NCBI GenBank assembly: GCA_034440575.1
Contig: JAOTOL010001615.1
Coordinates: forward strand, 612,501 to 676,500
Origin: Imbricaverruca yamaguchii
Taxonomy: Eukaryota; Arthropoda; Thecostraca; Neoverrucidae
DNA length: 64,000 nt
Direction: 5' to 3'
Within the stretch, counting starts at the first letter, position 1. The number at the start of each line of letters is the position of its first letter. Of the stretch, positions 11,496 to 23,639 are shown one piece after another. The notes beneath the pieces are model-generated. The model made no database searches, was not told the origin of the DNA, and saw only the letters and a program-made list of their open reading frames with translations. The translations under genes were made by a program, and so were the position numbers.

Positions 11496-12339
11496 GCAGA
11501 AATAATTATTGGTATTGAGAACAGTTTTTTATGTTTACCCTCGATGTATTAATCATGGCACGAATCCCCTTGTTTTGTTTCATGCCTAGACACAACAAGC
11601 AACGCCATGACCTTTGCAGCGTTTTGCCGTAGTTATTGCACGCACACATACATATAGGTAAACGTTTCCCAGCACTGCACCGCCTGATACAATGGACCAC
11701 GTTAAAATTGGGCGTTTAATCAGGTCCATAAATCAATGCCAACTATTGGAAGTCCTGGGTTTTGCTTCCGTAATTATTGATAGGGGTTTACGCAGTAGCC
11801 ATACTTTTGGAACCATCAGCAAGGGAGTCAGCTACGAAATCGAACAGTGCCAAAATTGTGCACACAGCATGGTAAAGTTCCAGCATTTCACAACGATATA
11901 TTTCATAGCATACGGATCAATGGCATACATTCCGGTCTTTTCTCATCACAACCAGGCCAAGATCAAGGCGCGTGGCACGACTTTTCGGCGCGAGAAGCGG
12001 GGTGACCGTGGCTCAGCTTCATTCTGCATTTCTGGTGTAGCAGGATACTTCGGCTTTCTGCGCAGGTCGTGTTTTTTTTTCATTCAGGAACCTGGGCACC
12101 TTTCGTTCCACAAGCGCTACGTAGTCAGCCGATCTCCCGGTCACTTGCAGTTACCTTTTTAGTTCATCTGTGGAAACAGTTCATCTGAAATATAATATAA
12201 TATATAAGCTGTACAGGCACTGATGCATATGCAATTAAGTCTTGTTAATTCAAGGATTATGCTTCATAACATTCACAGGGGCGATCACCTTAAGGAATAA
12301 AACTTACTGCATCCACGTTGGAACTAACAAAAACAGGAA

Positions 12340-12340
<1 letters not shown>
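11496..12340. other. non-coding stretch
   Basis: A 156-codon plus-strand frame (11692 to 12162) is open but has no recognised domain, no splice context and ordinary composition. I regard it as chance. Confidence 0.4.

Positions 12341-12396
<56 letters not shown>
12341..12396. repeat. (AT)n microsatellite
   Basis: An almost pure AT dinucleotide tract of about 55 bp. Confidence 0.97.
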
Positions 12397-12397
<1 letters not shown>

Positions 12398-12641
12398 CAT
12401 ATATAGTCTAACAGCAAATTAAATTTTGAAAGGGTCAATGCACCATTTGCAAATGGGACCACGGGACTATTCCAATGATCAACAGTGGAGAAGAAGAACG
12501 GAGAGGTTCGGAGAGACTCGAACAGGAAATGAGCGGAACAACGGGTAGACATTTGGGAAGATATGAGCTGATGAGCTGCTTACGGTCTGATCTTGTCTTC
12601 AAATAATACTCTGGGTTTGTTGGGTCATGATTCGTTCTCAC

Positions 12642-12798
12642 CTTGTCCTTGAACAGCAGCGAGCACTTCGCGCTGTAACGCATGGTTCAGCTCCTGCAGC
12701 TGCTTGGCATAATCCTGAAAGGCCTCTTTGCTGCTGTCGATGAGGGTAACCTGCTGCTTGAGCTGAGTAACCTCCCCATTCTGCTTTGCCATCTCTTT
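12642..12798 (-). CDS. coiled-coil exon of an unidentified gene
   Basis: A 157-bp minus-strand exon bounded by an acceptor-like TCCTGCAG before 12798 and a strong donor AAG/GTGAGA after 12642. The frame begins KEMAKQNGEVTQLKQQ, continues through DSSKEAFQDYAKQLQ and ends REVLAAVQGQ. It is rich in Lys, Glu, Gln and Leu with heptad-like spacing (L, V, L, A, L positions), which indicates a coiled coil. It ends one base into a codon. The frame is free of stops and has strong codon bias (CAG, CTG, AAG) unlike the AT-rich flanks, which supports a genuine exon. No motif identifies the gene. Long coiled-coil proteins of the Golgi or centrosome type are possible but unproven. Neighbouring exons were not found. 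It is on the same strand as par-6 but need not belong to it. Confidence 0.65.
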
Positions 12799-13269
12799 CT
12801 GCAGGAGTCTTCTTGTACCTTAAACTTCTTGTACCTTTCAGAAATTGATTATTTGGGTTTAGAGATGCCCCGACAGCAGGGTCATTTGCCGCCCAGTGAT
12901 ACACAACATTAGTAGATACACAACATTTGTAATGTCATTGTGATGAAAGACCTAATACCATTTGATGACATGGGATAGTGAGAATGGAAACTTACAGCAT
13001 AAATTAGTAGTGCAGTGATAGTAGTGATAAATAGTAATAGTAGTAGTGCACTCTCAGTCATGCACTCTTGCTCCAAGAGTGCATGACCAAGAGTGCTGCC
13101 TACACTGTTATCACCGTAGGGCTGCGGGAATTGGAAATGTCCCGAGTGGTGCGAGTGGAAGTGCTACGATATGATATGTGGAGCTTTTGTTTAGTTATGG
13201 ATTGCAGGGAGTTTTTCTCAAATATTAAAATGTGTGCATGCTGCATTCTAGGAAATTTATGTCTCAAAA
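12799..13269. other. non-coding stretch
   Basis: Probable intron upstream of the coiled-coil exon. Contains short AGTAGT-rich tracts around 13000 to 13050. No other feature recognised. Confidence 0.45.
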
Positions 13270-13374
13270 GTGTGTGTGTGTGGAGGGGGGGGCAGTCACT
13301 ATTGTTGGTCCTGCCACTTTGAAAAGTGGGTGGGCCATGGCCCCCCTGCCCCCTGTTCCTACGCCTATGGTGTT
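13270..13374. mobile_element. DNA transposon terminus (fragment)
   Basis: A G/C-run-rich stretch ending CCTGTTCCTACGCCTATG at 13374. Its reverse complement begins CATAGGCGTAGG and then G runs, a pattern often seen at hAT-type ends. No partner end or target duplication was found, so this is a fragment at best. Confidence 0.35.
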
Positions 13375-13404
13375 GCCTAGGAGGCTGCAACTTTTCACTG
13401 AAGC

Positions 13405-13736
13405 GGAAACAGAAGATGGTCAAGGTGGATGTTATTCACGAATGGCCTGGAAATATAAATTTCTAACGATTGCTAGCTTACTATTCAGAGATTTTGTGAC
13501 GACAGATAGCCAGTAGAGCTCGTTTATTGGTTACCTCGGCATTTTTTTTTTGTTGATTCTCTTGCGTATATATTTTTACCCTATAAATTATTAAGTATAA
13601 TTTTGCGGCGATGATACTCAGGTAGCGAGGCTTGGGGTGGCACGTTTTTTTTTTTTGGGGGGGGGCGGCAAATCGCTACTTTTCAGAAATTTGGGGGGAC
13701 ATGTCCTCTCAGTCCCTCGAAATGGTTACACCCATG
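13405..13736 (+). mobile_element. transposon right-end fragment, same family as 27110 to 27437
   Basis: Aligns over about 325 bp, same orientation, with 27110 to 27437. Shared blocks are AACAGAAGATG, CTACTTTTCAGAAATT-like sequence, GACATGTCC and the terminal TTACACCCATG. The right terminus is at 13736. No left end was located, so the copy appears truncated. Confidence 0.75.
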
Positions 13737-13752
13737 CAAACAACACCTGAGC

Positions 13753-14640
13753 TCACGGCATGCCAGATCCTTTCCCCTTTGTTTCGAAAAAAAACTCGAG
13801 AAAATGGAAAAACCAAAAAGTGGTCTTTTCATCTTCACTAGGTATAGCACTCATGGCTGGATCTCTAGTCTGAACCAAGCCAGGTAGGAATGACCGTGAA
13901 GTCAGCAACAGCCACATTAGATGACTCCAGCAGGCAGCTCCACCAAAGCCACAAATAACTATGCCGACTAGATTAATATTATAGGGTAGATTTCCGTGGC
14001 TATGCATGACAGTGTATTGAGGAAGAAACAGGTCACAGAGTAATGCACGATTGTATAAATCGACCATGTGGCATGCGTCATGGCACCAGTCTCGGCCACG
14101 GGTCGTAACCAAGACGACCGGAGATGGACCTTTATTGCAGTCTTCTGGGTACGGTTCGTTCCGGGACACCACCGAGCTGCACGGCCACAGTCGGCCACCG
14201 CTCACAGCCATCCGCCGAAAATTCGATCCCGGCTCAGCGTCCTCTGACCTGTCCCAGGCAAGATCACGCCAGGACCATCCGCCAATCACGACGCAGAACA
14301 CGTCGGCCAACTGTAACTGAACCAATAGTCGAGAGACCCGTCACCGTCTCCACCACCGATAAATCTCCAACAGCATGCATTTAGTTAAAATTGGTGCTTG
14401 GTGCTGTTGCATAGCACGGTTACAGCAACAAGCACTGATTGTAACTAAATGCATGTCATGAAGTAAATACATATAGTCGGTAGCTCGTTTTTTTCAGTAC
14501 CTTATCGTGCATAACTACAGAGAGCTGCCCCATGACATCAATTTAGTTGGCATAGTTGCTTGTTGCTGGAACTGTCTGCTGGAGTTGTCTGCTCTGGTTG
14601 TCGCTAACTTCACGGACACGCGACTCCAGGGCAAATCACC
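13753..14640. repeat. inverted-repeat region around a hairpin
   Basis: The minus strand of about 14010 to 13870 and the plus strand of about 14510 to 14620 are diverged copies of one sequence. Both read through TAGT(C/T)GGCATAGTT followed by a CTGCTGGAGT(C/T) block. They flank the strong hairpin at 14374 to 14455. The 190-codon minus frame across 14325 to 13753 has no recognisable family and runs across the repeat, so I do not call it a gene. Confidence 0.6.
14374..14455. repeat. 82-bp near-perfect hairpin
   Basis: The left arm starts CATGCATTTAGTTA and the right arm ends TAACTAAATGCATG. About 32 of the first 36 positions pair, with two further G-U type pairs in RNA. The loop is about 10 nt around 14410 to 14419. 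It may be a tiny MITE or a structured RNA, and the size is in the range of pre-miRNA hairpins. Confidence 0.85.
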
Positions 14641-15459
14641 AACGGACGTCTATTACTCCCCCTCCGATTTTGACCGAAGTGGGTTCATGCGGTTATCAAT
14701 GGCCCTGATTGCGATTCTGAGAGTCATATGACCCCAGGGTCATGAGAAAGAAATGGCAGTGAAGCACTCGTGATTGTCCTAAGGGGGACCGAACACCAAA
14801 ACAATGTAAGGAAATATAGAAATATTTCGACGCGCGAAGCACTGCAGGAATTCTTAGGCTTTGCGTAGTGACAACCTCAAAATTTATATTTTAACCTGGC
14901 GTATTTTTTTGGTTGCTAAAGAGGGGGGATAGTAGAGAGCCCCCGACATTTCTTTGGCTTCGCCTCTGGTTACAGGTCATTTAAATTTTGAACTACAAAA
15001 ATGCATGTAAAAATAAATTATTTTATAGTGGTAGCAATTATCGCACCGAACTTGTACATCGTTTGAAAGAGGAAGACCTATCCAATAAATCAAAATAGTT
15101 GTGAATTGCTAAGGTTAAGTTTGAGTTATTTAATTTGTGATCTTTTATTGAGCCCGTGACCTTTTGAAAAGTCCAAATTTTGAGATGCTTTCTTTCTTCA
15201 CCAAACATTGTGCGATTCATATAACCGAGCTCAGACGAACGGTCGTAGGCCCGCACGCACGCACGGATGCACGCACGCACGCACAAAAGCACGCTCAGAC
15301 CTGACGAGATACCATACCAGATGCGCAGCATACTTGTGCATATTCACGTACAGCACAACAAGCAGCAGCTGAAGCCGGGACAAGGGTTGCCACGCGTTCG
15401 TCCCGTGTTTGTTGACACCACTGCGTGGCTGTAGGTCACCAGGTGCAGATTCGCAGTTC
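14641..15459. other. non-coding stretch
   Basis: No gene recognised. A GCAC-type microsatellite lies at about 15250 to 15292. Confidence 0.5.
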
Positions 15460-15978
15460 CGATGCGCTTACTCGACGGGGGGCGGGGGCGGTCGCTCCGT
15501 TGAATCGATGATACACGCCGAGCGGAGCGTCGCCAAGGGACATGAGTAGCGGCCGGGTCGGCGCGGCGGCATCACCGGTCGGCGACCGGCCGAGCCGGTG
15601 ACCCGTGACCTCGACCGGAGGTGAGGTGGAGACCGCACGCGGGCGGTGGGGGAGCCGGCGTAAACTGGGTCCGACCCGTGCGGGGCCTGAGCTGAGATCG
15701 CCAATGTCGGGCACTCAGCGGCGATGATTGAGATGACTCTCTGAGTCCGCTGGTTATGTGGTACTTGTCGCTGCCTGTCGCGTAACGGCGTCGCGACCGG
15801 CACGCGGAACTGGCAGGCGGCTCTTCCCTGGTTCGCGACGGCCCTTCCACGGCTCAGCTCTGAAGTGTGCACGGCGCGAAGACTCGGTCGTCACGTCAGT
15901 GTGGGATGAACGGGCGTGCCTTCACTGCCGAGAGCACTCGCTGGAACTCTGAGCCCGACGTGTCGGAATCCGTCCGCA
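15460..15978 (+). promoter_or_regulatory. CpG-rich segment, candidate promoter/5' UTR
   Basis: A compact block of high GC and dense CpG (for example around 15560 to 15660) that stands out from the AT-rich flanks. It ends immediately before the candidate start codon at 15979. I infer a promoter and 5' untranslated region for the plus-strand gene. No TATA box was recognised. Alternatively it may only be GC-rich spacer. Confidence 0.35.
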
Positions 15979-16003
15979 ATGGGATCCGGCAGCAGCACGG
16001 GAG
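15979..16003 (+). CDS. candidate first coding exon, MGSGSSTG-
   Basis: ATG in good context (CCGCAATGG) opens eight codons, MGSGSSTG, and is followed by a consensus donor GGAG/GTGAGAG at 16003/16004. A Gly at position 2 and Ser at 6 fit the N-myristoylation pattern, suggesting membrane attachment (inference). The exon ends one base into a codon. The GC-rich exon at 18790 begins with two bases completing a codon, so they could be spliced together to give an Ala codon. Without transcripts this is only a model. The frame continues open past the donor, so an unspliced reading cannot be excluded. Confidence 0.4.
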
Positions 16004-18462
16004 GTGAGAGCACGCACGGAGTGGAGGGAGTCGCCGCCGCTCTCGGCTCCTTGGGCTGCGAATCCCACCTGGAATCTCTCCAGAGAGGTCGACCCAAACT
16101 GGAAAACAGAGAATATAATGAAGATATTTAGATCTTCACGTTCAGAAGCCAATGCACGAGTCACCTTTAGGATATTCGCTAGAGGCTCACTACTTATAGC
16201 ATTCTCGTGACTAAGTTGACGAAAATAGCTAACCTAGCTCATGCTCATAATAGGCCTGTTTTTGATCGCTTTATGTCAGCATACAAGAGGAATGATGGAA
16301 ATAACGGCTATTGTCAGCATTTTCTGGTGGTTAAGAGATAAGGCACCGGCAGACGGCCACCGCCTTACATTTCGTACCCGAAACTCGTGCCTATGCCTCT
16401 GGTTTGGGACGGGTGTAGAACTACCCCACCTACGGAAACCTGGCAATACCCACCTAATGCCTGACAAATGTGCAGGCTGTCACCTGTTGGTCGCATTGGC
16501 CACTGACTCGCCCTTCATGCCTTCCTTAGCGATCGCACATTAGTGGACATTCGCACACATTGGCGTACATTGGCGCACATTAGTGCACATGAGCACATTA
16601 GCGCATTCAGCAGATTATCAAACATTGCGCCGAGTGTATTGATTTTGCGATACTTCGTGTTGGCAGATTTGTTGCCATGTAGAGGGCAACGCCGATCGAT
16701 TGCGTGAGTAACGATCAGCACCAGGTGACCATTAACTACTTCATCGATTGAAGCCAAGGAAGTGCTGTGTGTTCAAAGAAAGCTGAGATGGTCCAGGTAG
16801 TATTGTAATGCATCGCAGGAGCAACATATTGTTCAGCGTATAGTTAAATGCTATTGGCACTAGTTTGTTCGAATGCAAAATTGGTTTCCAATGATTGCAG
16901 GTTGACTGGAAATTTGAAATACAAATTTTGCGACATGAGCGCTGTTCATTTTCATCCACTATTCACATTCAGCATCTGGCGCAACTGTTTCCCACTTGGT
17001 TTTGCATGTAGAAGTTTCGTCATTGAGCTTCGTTAGATGTGGCACCATAAATTACGATACTGCAACTAAAAAGTAATAACTTTAATAGTCCGACACTAAT
17101 ATATGTACTAGTCGGACCATGCCTGACAATCGAAGCGCATTATTGTGCATAATTGGTATACAAAGATGACGGCACATGCATAGGAGGGGCTGTCTTTCGA
17201 AAACCAGGCTATGCAAATGATATCTGGAACCGATAAACTTGACCGGAAACGAATTTTGAGCGAAAATAAGGAAACCAGAAACGTGCACTTCGTACAACCT
17301 ATTGCCGAGAACAAACCAATATTTAAGCACACAAAGGACATTTCTCCAGTTCCCCCACTCACTTTCAAAATAACATATATCATAAAGAATACACTCACCT
17401 GCACGATGCCACTACACAGACCACGCTTCATTCTTTAGAGCTTAAAATGAACGAAAATCTAAGGAATCCTGTAGCCAGGTGCAACTCTCGGATGGTATTC
17501 TGCATAATGTCTTTAGTTACAGTCACATTTGAAGTTGTCTGGATGCATACTTACGGATGTTCATGTTTTTATCGATACCTATTATGAAGGAAATGGAAAT
17601 ATATGGTATTTGGATATGTTGCAAATGGAAATATACGGTATTTGGATGGTACTGTGATGAAATGATCACGTAAATATAACTTTTTCCCCCACTCAGCACG
17701 ATATGTCAGACAGTAATAATTGTATTAGAGGTACTGTAGATTATTCAGCGTTAAGGGTATGCGCGAAGTGCTTTGGCCGTGCCGAGAAAATGATTTTGGA
17801 CCGGACAAGATGCAAAATCAAATTCGGGGACAATCTTTGATAAAGCTTGAGCGCCTAGTGCAAACAGAATAAAAATGCAAAACTGAACGCCCGGTACTCA
17901 CCACCAATTATTGTAAAGCTACACACCGGACACAAGTTCTTTTACTCATCAATTTCCCTTCCAGCAACCAATCTTCCTTCCATCGGTGCAATGCCGCGGC
18001 TGGAGATGCCGAGTGGGTCAGGAACCCACCCAGCAGGTTTGCCACCCTGCTGATGTTAATTTGCCACTGTCTCTATTCAATCGAAGAAAACTGTTGAAAA
18101 TGGTTAGAAAGCGTGGCCGGTCAGTTGGCAGGCAGCCAATTTACCAACCAATCAACGGCGACAATGATGGGCCGCGGCACGCGACGCCGTCCCGCGGACC
18201 GTCAGGTCGGCCCATCACTCCATCAAGTGTTCCCTGAGGCGTCACCTCGCGAGCCACGCACGACCGAGGGGAACACGTGCTGAGGTCACGTGGTATGTTC
18301 GGGCCTGGACAATCTGTGGAGTATGCTACTTTGAAATATTCGGCAATGAGCACAATACAAAGGTAAAAGTAAACACGAAAAACGCATGACGTCACGAGTA
18401 TGTCACAGCACAGTGACATATATGCTTTCTTTACTTAGTAATATTATATGCATGTATATAAG

Positions 18463-18463
<1 letters not shown>
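16004..18463. other. probable intron of the plus-strand gene
   Basis: No other exon recognised. It contains a 12-bp-type repeat (GCACATTAG/GCACATTGG words) at 16535 to 16605 and a 38-bp direct duplication (AAATGGAAATAT then GGTATTTGGAT) at about 17589 to 17655. Confidence 0.45.
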
Positions 18464-18668
<205 letters not shown>

Positions 18669-18789
18669 CGGAACACTTGCCAACAGGTGAATGACAAGTG
18701 AAGGCTAACAATAAAGTGCACATCATATGACTCAACGCATGCTACATGTACTAGTCCTCGATGCATGAAGAACCGTCCGTTTGTTTCAG

Positions 18790-19725
18790 CACCGAAGAAG
18801 TACATCACAGTCGAGTGGAAGCCCAACATCGAGACAGATGTGGAGGAGGAGACAATGCTCAGCGCCGGCCGGTCCGCCACCAAGTCGGCCGGACGCGTCC
18901 GGTCCAACCGGGTGGCGCCGGCTCGGCCGCACTCTGAGCCGCGGCCGCCGAGCGTGGCGTCCACGGCCGACACCTACTCGGTCCACTCGTGTTCCGTGCC
19001 GCTCCAGCTGCGCGTCATCGGCGCCGACTGGTCCAGACCGGAGGCGGCGGCGCGCACGCCGCGCACGCCCGATGGCCGCAGCCCGGCGACCCGGCCGACC
19101 TCGCCGCGGTCCGGGGCGGCGACTCCGCCGACCCCGGCGACCCCTGGCGGTGCGGCGGCCGAGTCGAGCCGTCAGCGCCGCCAGACCGCCACGCTGGTCA
19201 ACCAGATGATCTTCTCGTCGCGGCCGCCGTCTGGGATCGCCGCCGGCGGCGGCACCGTCGTCGTCCTGCCGCGGCTCGAGGTGGACCTGCTGCTGAGGAC
19301 AGTGCTGGGCTCGCCGGCGGGCCGGGCAGGGCCGGCCGCTCTGCCGAGCGTCGCGCGCGGTGACGGTGTGGACGGTGTGGACGGTGTGGTGGAGAGGCCG
19401 GATGTAAGCCACCCCGCCGTTCCCGGCACGGCCGATGTCGGAGGAGCTGTCGGTGGTGCGGTGGAGAGGCTGGAGATACACCACCCCGCCGTCATCGGCA
19501 CGGCCGATGTTGGAGGAGCTGTGGGTGCTGATGCTGCCGAGACCACTGAGTTCCCGACCGTCGCACCAAGTGATGAGGTGGCGGGCGGTGAGGCTGGCAG
19601 GCAGGACATACCAGAGCCGACTGAGGGGGGTATTTCCCGAGGGAAATGCCCCGTCACCCCCAGCCGACGTCACACCAGAAGAACCGTGGCGCAAATGTCA
19701 TCACCTGCCAGGCTCCACGTTCAAG
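18790..19725 (+). CDS. long GC-rich exon, unidentified protein
   Basis: A 936-bp open exon between an acceptor TTTGTTTCAG (18780 to 18789) and a donor CAAG/GTAAGG (19725/19726). GC content is far above the flanks and there are no stops in 311 codons. It begins PKKYITVEWKPNIETD, a short ordered-looking segment, then DVEEETM, and becomes rich in Ala, Pro, Arg, Ser and Gly, so it is probably disordered. A 24-residue duplication lies near the end (72-bp DNA repeat starting at 19389 and 19461, core GTADVGGAV). Phase is 2 bases at entry and 1 base at exit, compatible with the candidate first exon at 15979. I do not recognise the family. The other five frames across the region are shadows caused by high GC. 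Confidence 0.6.
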
Positions 19726-19986
19726 GTAAGGTCGGCTTATGCCAGTTTCATAACTTGGCAACTATTTGATCATCTTCCCCTGAAATGCGTTATTTGAATA
19801 ATGCTCGGCAATTTTTTTTCTTTCATCCAGTCTACACGATGCACACACCACATGCCTGTGTAAGATTTTCTTCAAGGAAAGGATGGGGGAACAGGCATTT
19901 CTGGCAGGGTGCGATCACTAAAACTGGGGGAACGGGGAATGTGTCGAGCCTGTCCCGCCTATTAATATGTCTACACATTCATGTGT
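19726..19986. other. intron start, nothing recognised
   Basis: Sequence between the donor of the GC-rich exon and the 38-bp array. No feature seen. Confidence 0.5.
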
Positions 19987-20356
19987 AAATGAGGCGACCA
20001 GGTAAGGAACACAATGGCGTGGGTAAGTGCGACGACCAGGTAAGGAACACAATGAGATGGGTAAGTGCGACGGCAAAGTGAGGAAAACAATGACATGGGT
20101 AAGTGCGACGGCAAAGTGAGGAACATAATGGCATGGGTAAGTACGACAGTCACGTAAGGAACACAATGGCATGGGTAAGTGAGACGGCCACGTAAGGAAC
20201 ATAATGGCATGAGTAAGTACGACGGCCACGTGAGGAACATAAAGGCATGGGTAAATGCGACGGCCAGTTAAGGAACATAATGACATGGATAAATACGACG
20301 GCCACGTAAGGAACATAATATTTTGGGTAAATGCGACGGCCACGTAAGGAACATGC
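19987..20356. repeat. 38-bp minisatellite, about 10 copies
   Basis: Units of exactly 38 bp with core GTAAGGAACA, and AAGTGCGACGGCCA in the spacer. Substitutions are moderate and scattered. Each unit offers a GTAAGG or GTAAGT word on the plus strand. Minus-strand frames over it are repeat artefacts. Confidence 0.96.
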
Positions 20357-21246
20357 TGCGGTGGAATCTCTCCACCATTTTCCAGCATTATTCTATTTTT
20401 CCCGTCCTGTTGGAATTGGGATTCGCGTGCGACTCGGCGTGAGTTTTCAATGCTGTCACGTAGTTGTGTCAGGTTGACGTGTGGATGGCGATTATTAGTG
20501 ACACGCGTCGCAGGACCCAGCTACTTTATGTTCCACAAAGGCTGACAAAGCATGATCATATACGTGGCCGCCACAAATCACCCTATGTACTTGCGCCATT
20601 TTGGATACGAGACTTCGCCATCATTTGGAATGATTATTTCGCATACTTTGCATTGGAAAAGCCTATATGTATTCTACGTGGATTAATTCCAATGTATTAT
20701 TTCCTGTTCCCAAAACAGGAAAAACTTCATGGTCATGTTAATGCACAAATGAGACAATCAAAGCATCTGGACATCATCAATGCATGTTTGGTTCAGGATA
20801 AGCAGGTTGCATCTTTGCCAGGGGCCCTACAAGCTGTTTTTTAATGTGGTCGACTCCAGAAATGTTATGAAATAGGGACCGCTTTCGGTACGAGAAGCGA
20901 ACGGAATAATTATGATCCTGTGTGGTGAGAGTGTCACAATTTCTTGTTTGATTTAGTGTTTTTTGTTGCTAAGGGTTTTGGTTTTGGTGTCCCCTTCGCC
21001 CCGGCTGTGCCTCTGATTGTTACGTATCAAGCTATTGTCGGACAGACTGCGTGAAAAAAACAATCGCCATGCCGACCAGAAAACGTTTCATAGCTGCATG
21101 GCACGATGCAGTATCGCAGCTTTGAGGGCAGAAGGCAATCAAACAAACACAAAACAAACAACCAAACAAAAAGCGTGCACCCGCTCAGACGCACCCCACC
21201 GACGTAAAGTCACGCCCTCCAGTTACTGGCCGCCCTGCCGCGACGA
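20357..21246. other. non-coding stretch with one unassigned 126-codon frame
   Basis: A plus-strand frame at 20464 to 20844 starts MCQVDVWMAII and includes YYFLFPKQEKLHGH. It has no family I recognise, and no splice or promoter context supports it. It may be a transposon relic. Nothing else seen. Confidence 0.35.
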
Positions 21247-21893
21247 CTGGGTCGCAGTGTCTGGCTGATGGAGTGAGGCCCAGCTCGCTGATGACCGTCG
21301 CAATGTCTGGCTGATGGAGTGAGGCCCAGCTCGCTGATGACAGTCGCAATGTCTGGCTGATGGAGTGAGGCCCAGCTCGCTGGTCCCAGTCGCAATGTCT
21401 GGCTGATGGAGTGAGGCCCAGCTCGCTGATGACAGTCGCAGTGTCTGGCTGATGGAGTGAGGCCCAGCTCGCTGATGACAGTCGCAATGTCTGGCTGATG
21501 GAGTGAGGCCCAGCTCGCTGATGACAGTCGCAATGTTTGGCTGATGGAGTGAGGCCCAGCTCGCTGGTCCCAGTCGCAATGTTTGGCTGATGGAGTGAGG
21601 CCCAGCTCGCTGGTCCCAGTCGCAATGTTTGGCTGATGGAGTGAGGCCCAGCTCGCTGGTCCCAGTCGCAATGTTTGGCTGATGGAGTGAGGCCCAGCTC
21701 GCTGATGACAGTCACAATGTGTGGCTGATGGAGTGAGGCCCAGCTCGCTGATGACAGTCGCAATGTCTGGCTGATGGAGTGAGGCCCAGCTCGCTGATGA
21801 CAGTCACAATGTCTGGTTTATGGAGTGAGGCCCAGCTCGCTGGTCCCAGTCGCAGTGCTGCCTGATATAATGAGGCCCAGCTCGCTGTCGGCG
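21247..21893. repeat. 46-bp minisatellite, about 14 copies
   Basis: Unit built on GGCTGATGGAGTGAGGCCCA. Two variants of the junction alternate irregularly (GCTGATGACAGTCGCA and GCTGGTCCCAGTCGCA), with three consecutive copies of the second type at about 21560 to 21680, a local expansion. Three minus-strand frames through it are artefacts. Confidence 0.97.
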
Positions 21894-22373
21894 GTCTCAG
21901 TAATACAGTTGGTAATGTAATGCGGGTTCAACGGACATGCAGTGCATTATCGAGATGCTATGCTTTCGCGATTCAGACAATGTGCTTTGACTGGACGGAA
22001 TTCCGGACGATTTGTTCCTCTCAGAAATTAGGAAGCCTGGCAAGTTCGTCGGTTACTGTGTGACCACCATCTTGTCCGGTGCATTGTTTTCATGCCTATT
22101 ATAATCCAACATCCAGTAAGCAGTAAAAATCCACCTATTCTTGTATCCGCGGACCTCATTACACTCCGCCCGATGATGCGTCTATACCATTCGACAAGAA
22201 CAGCCAGGCGACAAATTTGCTTGCTGTGCTCAAACAACAATGAACATCCTCACCATAATCGTGGCACCACCACTGGGGTGGTGCAGAGGGGGGATTTCAC
22301 AGCATTTCTGCCAAGCATGCTGTTCCGAGTGACCGGACGCCGGGAACAGAGCCGGTGTCGGGCGCCAGCCGGG
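21894..22373. other. non-coding stretch
   Basis: No feature recognised other than short chance frames. Confidence 0.5.
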
Positions 22374-22512
22374 CGTGTCACAGCCTAGCTTACGGCCCGG
22401 GTCGCAGCCCGGGTCGTGGCCCGGGTCACAGTTTGTGTCACAGCTTGGGTCCTGGCCGGGGTCGCAGCCCGGGTCACAGCTCCACAGCCCGGGTCGCAGC
22501 CCAGGTCACACG
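22374..22512. repeat. 12-bp GC-rich repeat (GCCCGGGTCGCA type)
   Basis: About ten degenerate copies of GCCCGGGTC(G/A)CA, GC content very high. The overlapping frames on both strands are repeat artefacts. Confidence 0.9.
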
Positions 22513-23639
22513 CGGCTCGACAGAGCCGGGTCGGCGTATCGTACAGCCGGCCGTATCGACCACACACTCCCTGGAGACGGCCGCCTCTGGGGCCACCGGC
22601 ACCGCTTCACCAGGGCGCGTGCCCAGCGGCCATAACGCCGACACACTCTTTGATGCGCCACCGAAAGCACGGCAAATTAGCCAATTGAAACGCTTTTCTG
22701 TGCGAGAATTAGTTCCGGGTTTCCGGTCGTGCTTGTCACAGCTCATTTCGCCTTGGAGTTGATGCAAATAGCGAAGAATGGGATTTCACAGTCTGAGTTG
22801 ACGTCTTTTTTAACAGAATCATGTGTGCGCCAATGAACTATGATACATAACGGGGTCAGTAGCTAGTGATGATGAAGACGTGATCAATTTATCGTCGTAT
22901 TCCTTCACTCAGCACGCTAAGTGAATTTAAAATTGCATCTCGGTTGTTGAATTTTCCAACATCTGCATGGTACCATTTTTAACAGGAGAGACGGCCTAGT
23001 TACATTATGGAGAAGAGACAAACATGCTGTGGAATGAACGGCAATTGTCTCACCCCTGTGTCAGAAAGTGGGCTAGTTCCCTGAGTGCTCCTCCTTGTTT
23101 CGTCACAATGCTAACTGAAATGGGTCTGAAAGGATCCCAATTATTTTAGTTTGTCGGTGCATTAATGGAACACCAAGTTTCTGACTCGAAATAGCCCATT
23201 AAAATGACAATGTAATTGCGGGTGGTGAAAGCCAGGTGCATGTCTAACTGTACATAACGATTCAGATGGCAATTCGTTTGATAGAACGAGTCACTAAGCG
23301 AAAGTTCGACCACCTTTTCTCCAGTAACGAAGTATTGAAATCATACAGTAACGAAGTCATGCACGCATATGATTTCAGGCACCTAGTCAGAGAGCATGCG
23401 GGGAACCTTCGATCTAATTGGGCTATGCTGTCAGAATCAGATTGCATACCGCTGAAGCTTGTCTCAGAAGTGTGAATAATGTGGTTAAGTACGCAGGTTT
23501 AGGTGCCAAATGATATCTGGACAGAATCAAACACTGACTACTCAAGTACTGATCATCAAACATCATCAAAACAACAAAAAACATCAACACTGATGTTGAT
23601 TAAAGCTCATGCCCTGTCATTCTCGGAGTGTTTCACGCG
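22513..23639. other. non-coding stretch
   Basis: No gene recognised. Short frames at 23262 to 23475 overlap on opposite strands and show no family. Confidence 0.5.

Noticed and set aside
13753..14325. 190-codon minus-strand gene
   Set aside because: No family resemblance, runs across the inverted repeat, and the opposite strand is equally open.
21185..21763. 192-codon minus-strand repeat protein
   Set aside because: Pure translation of the 46-bp array with no independent support.
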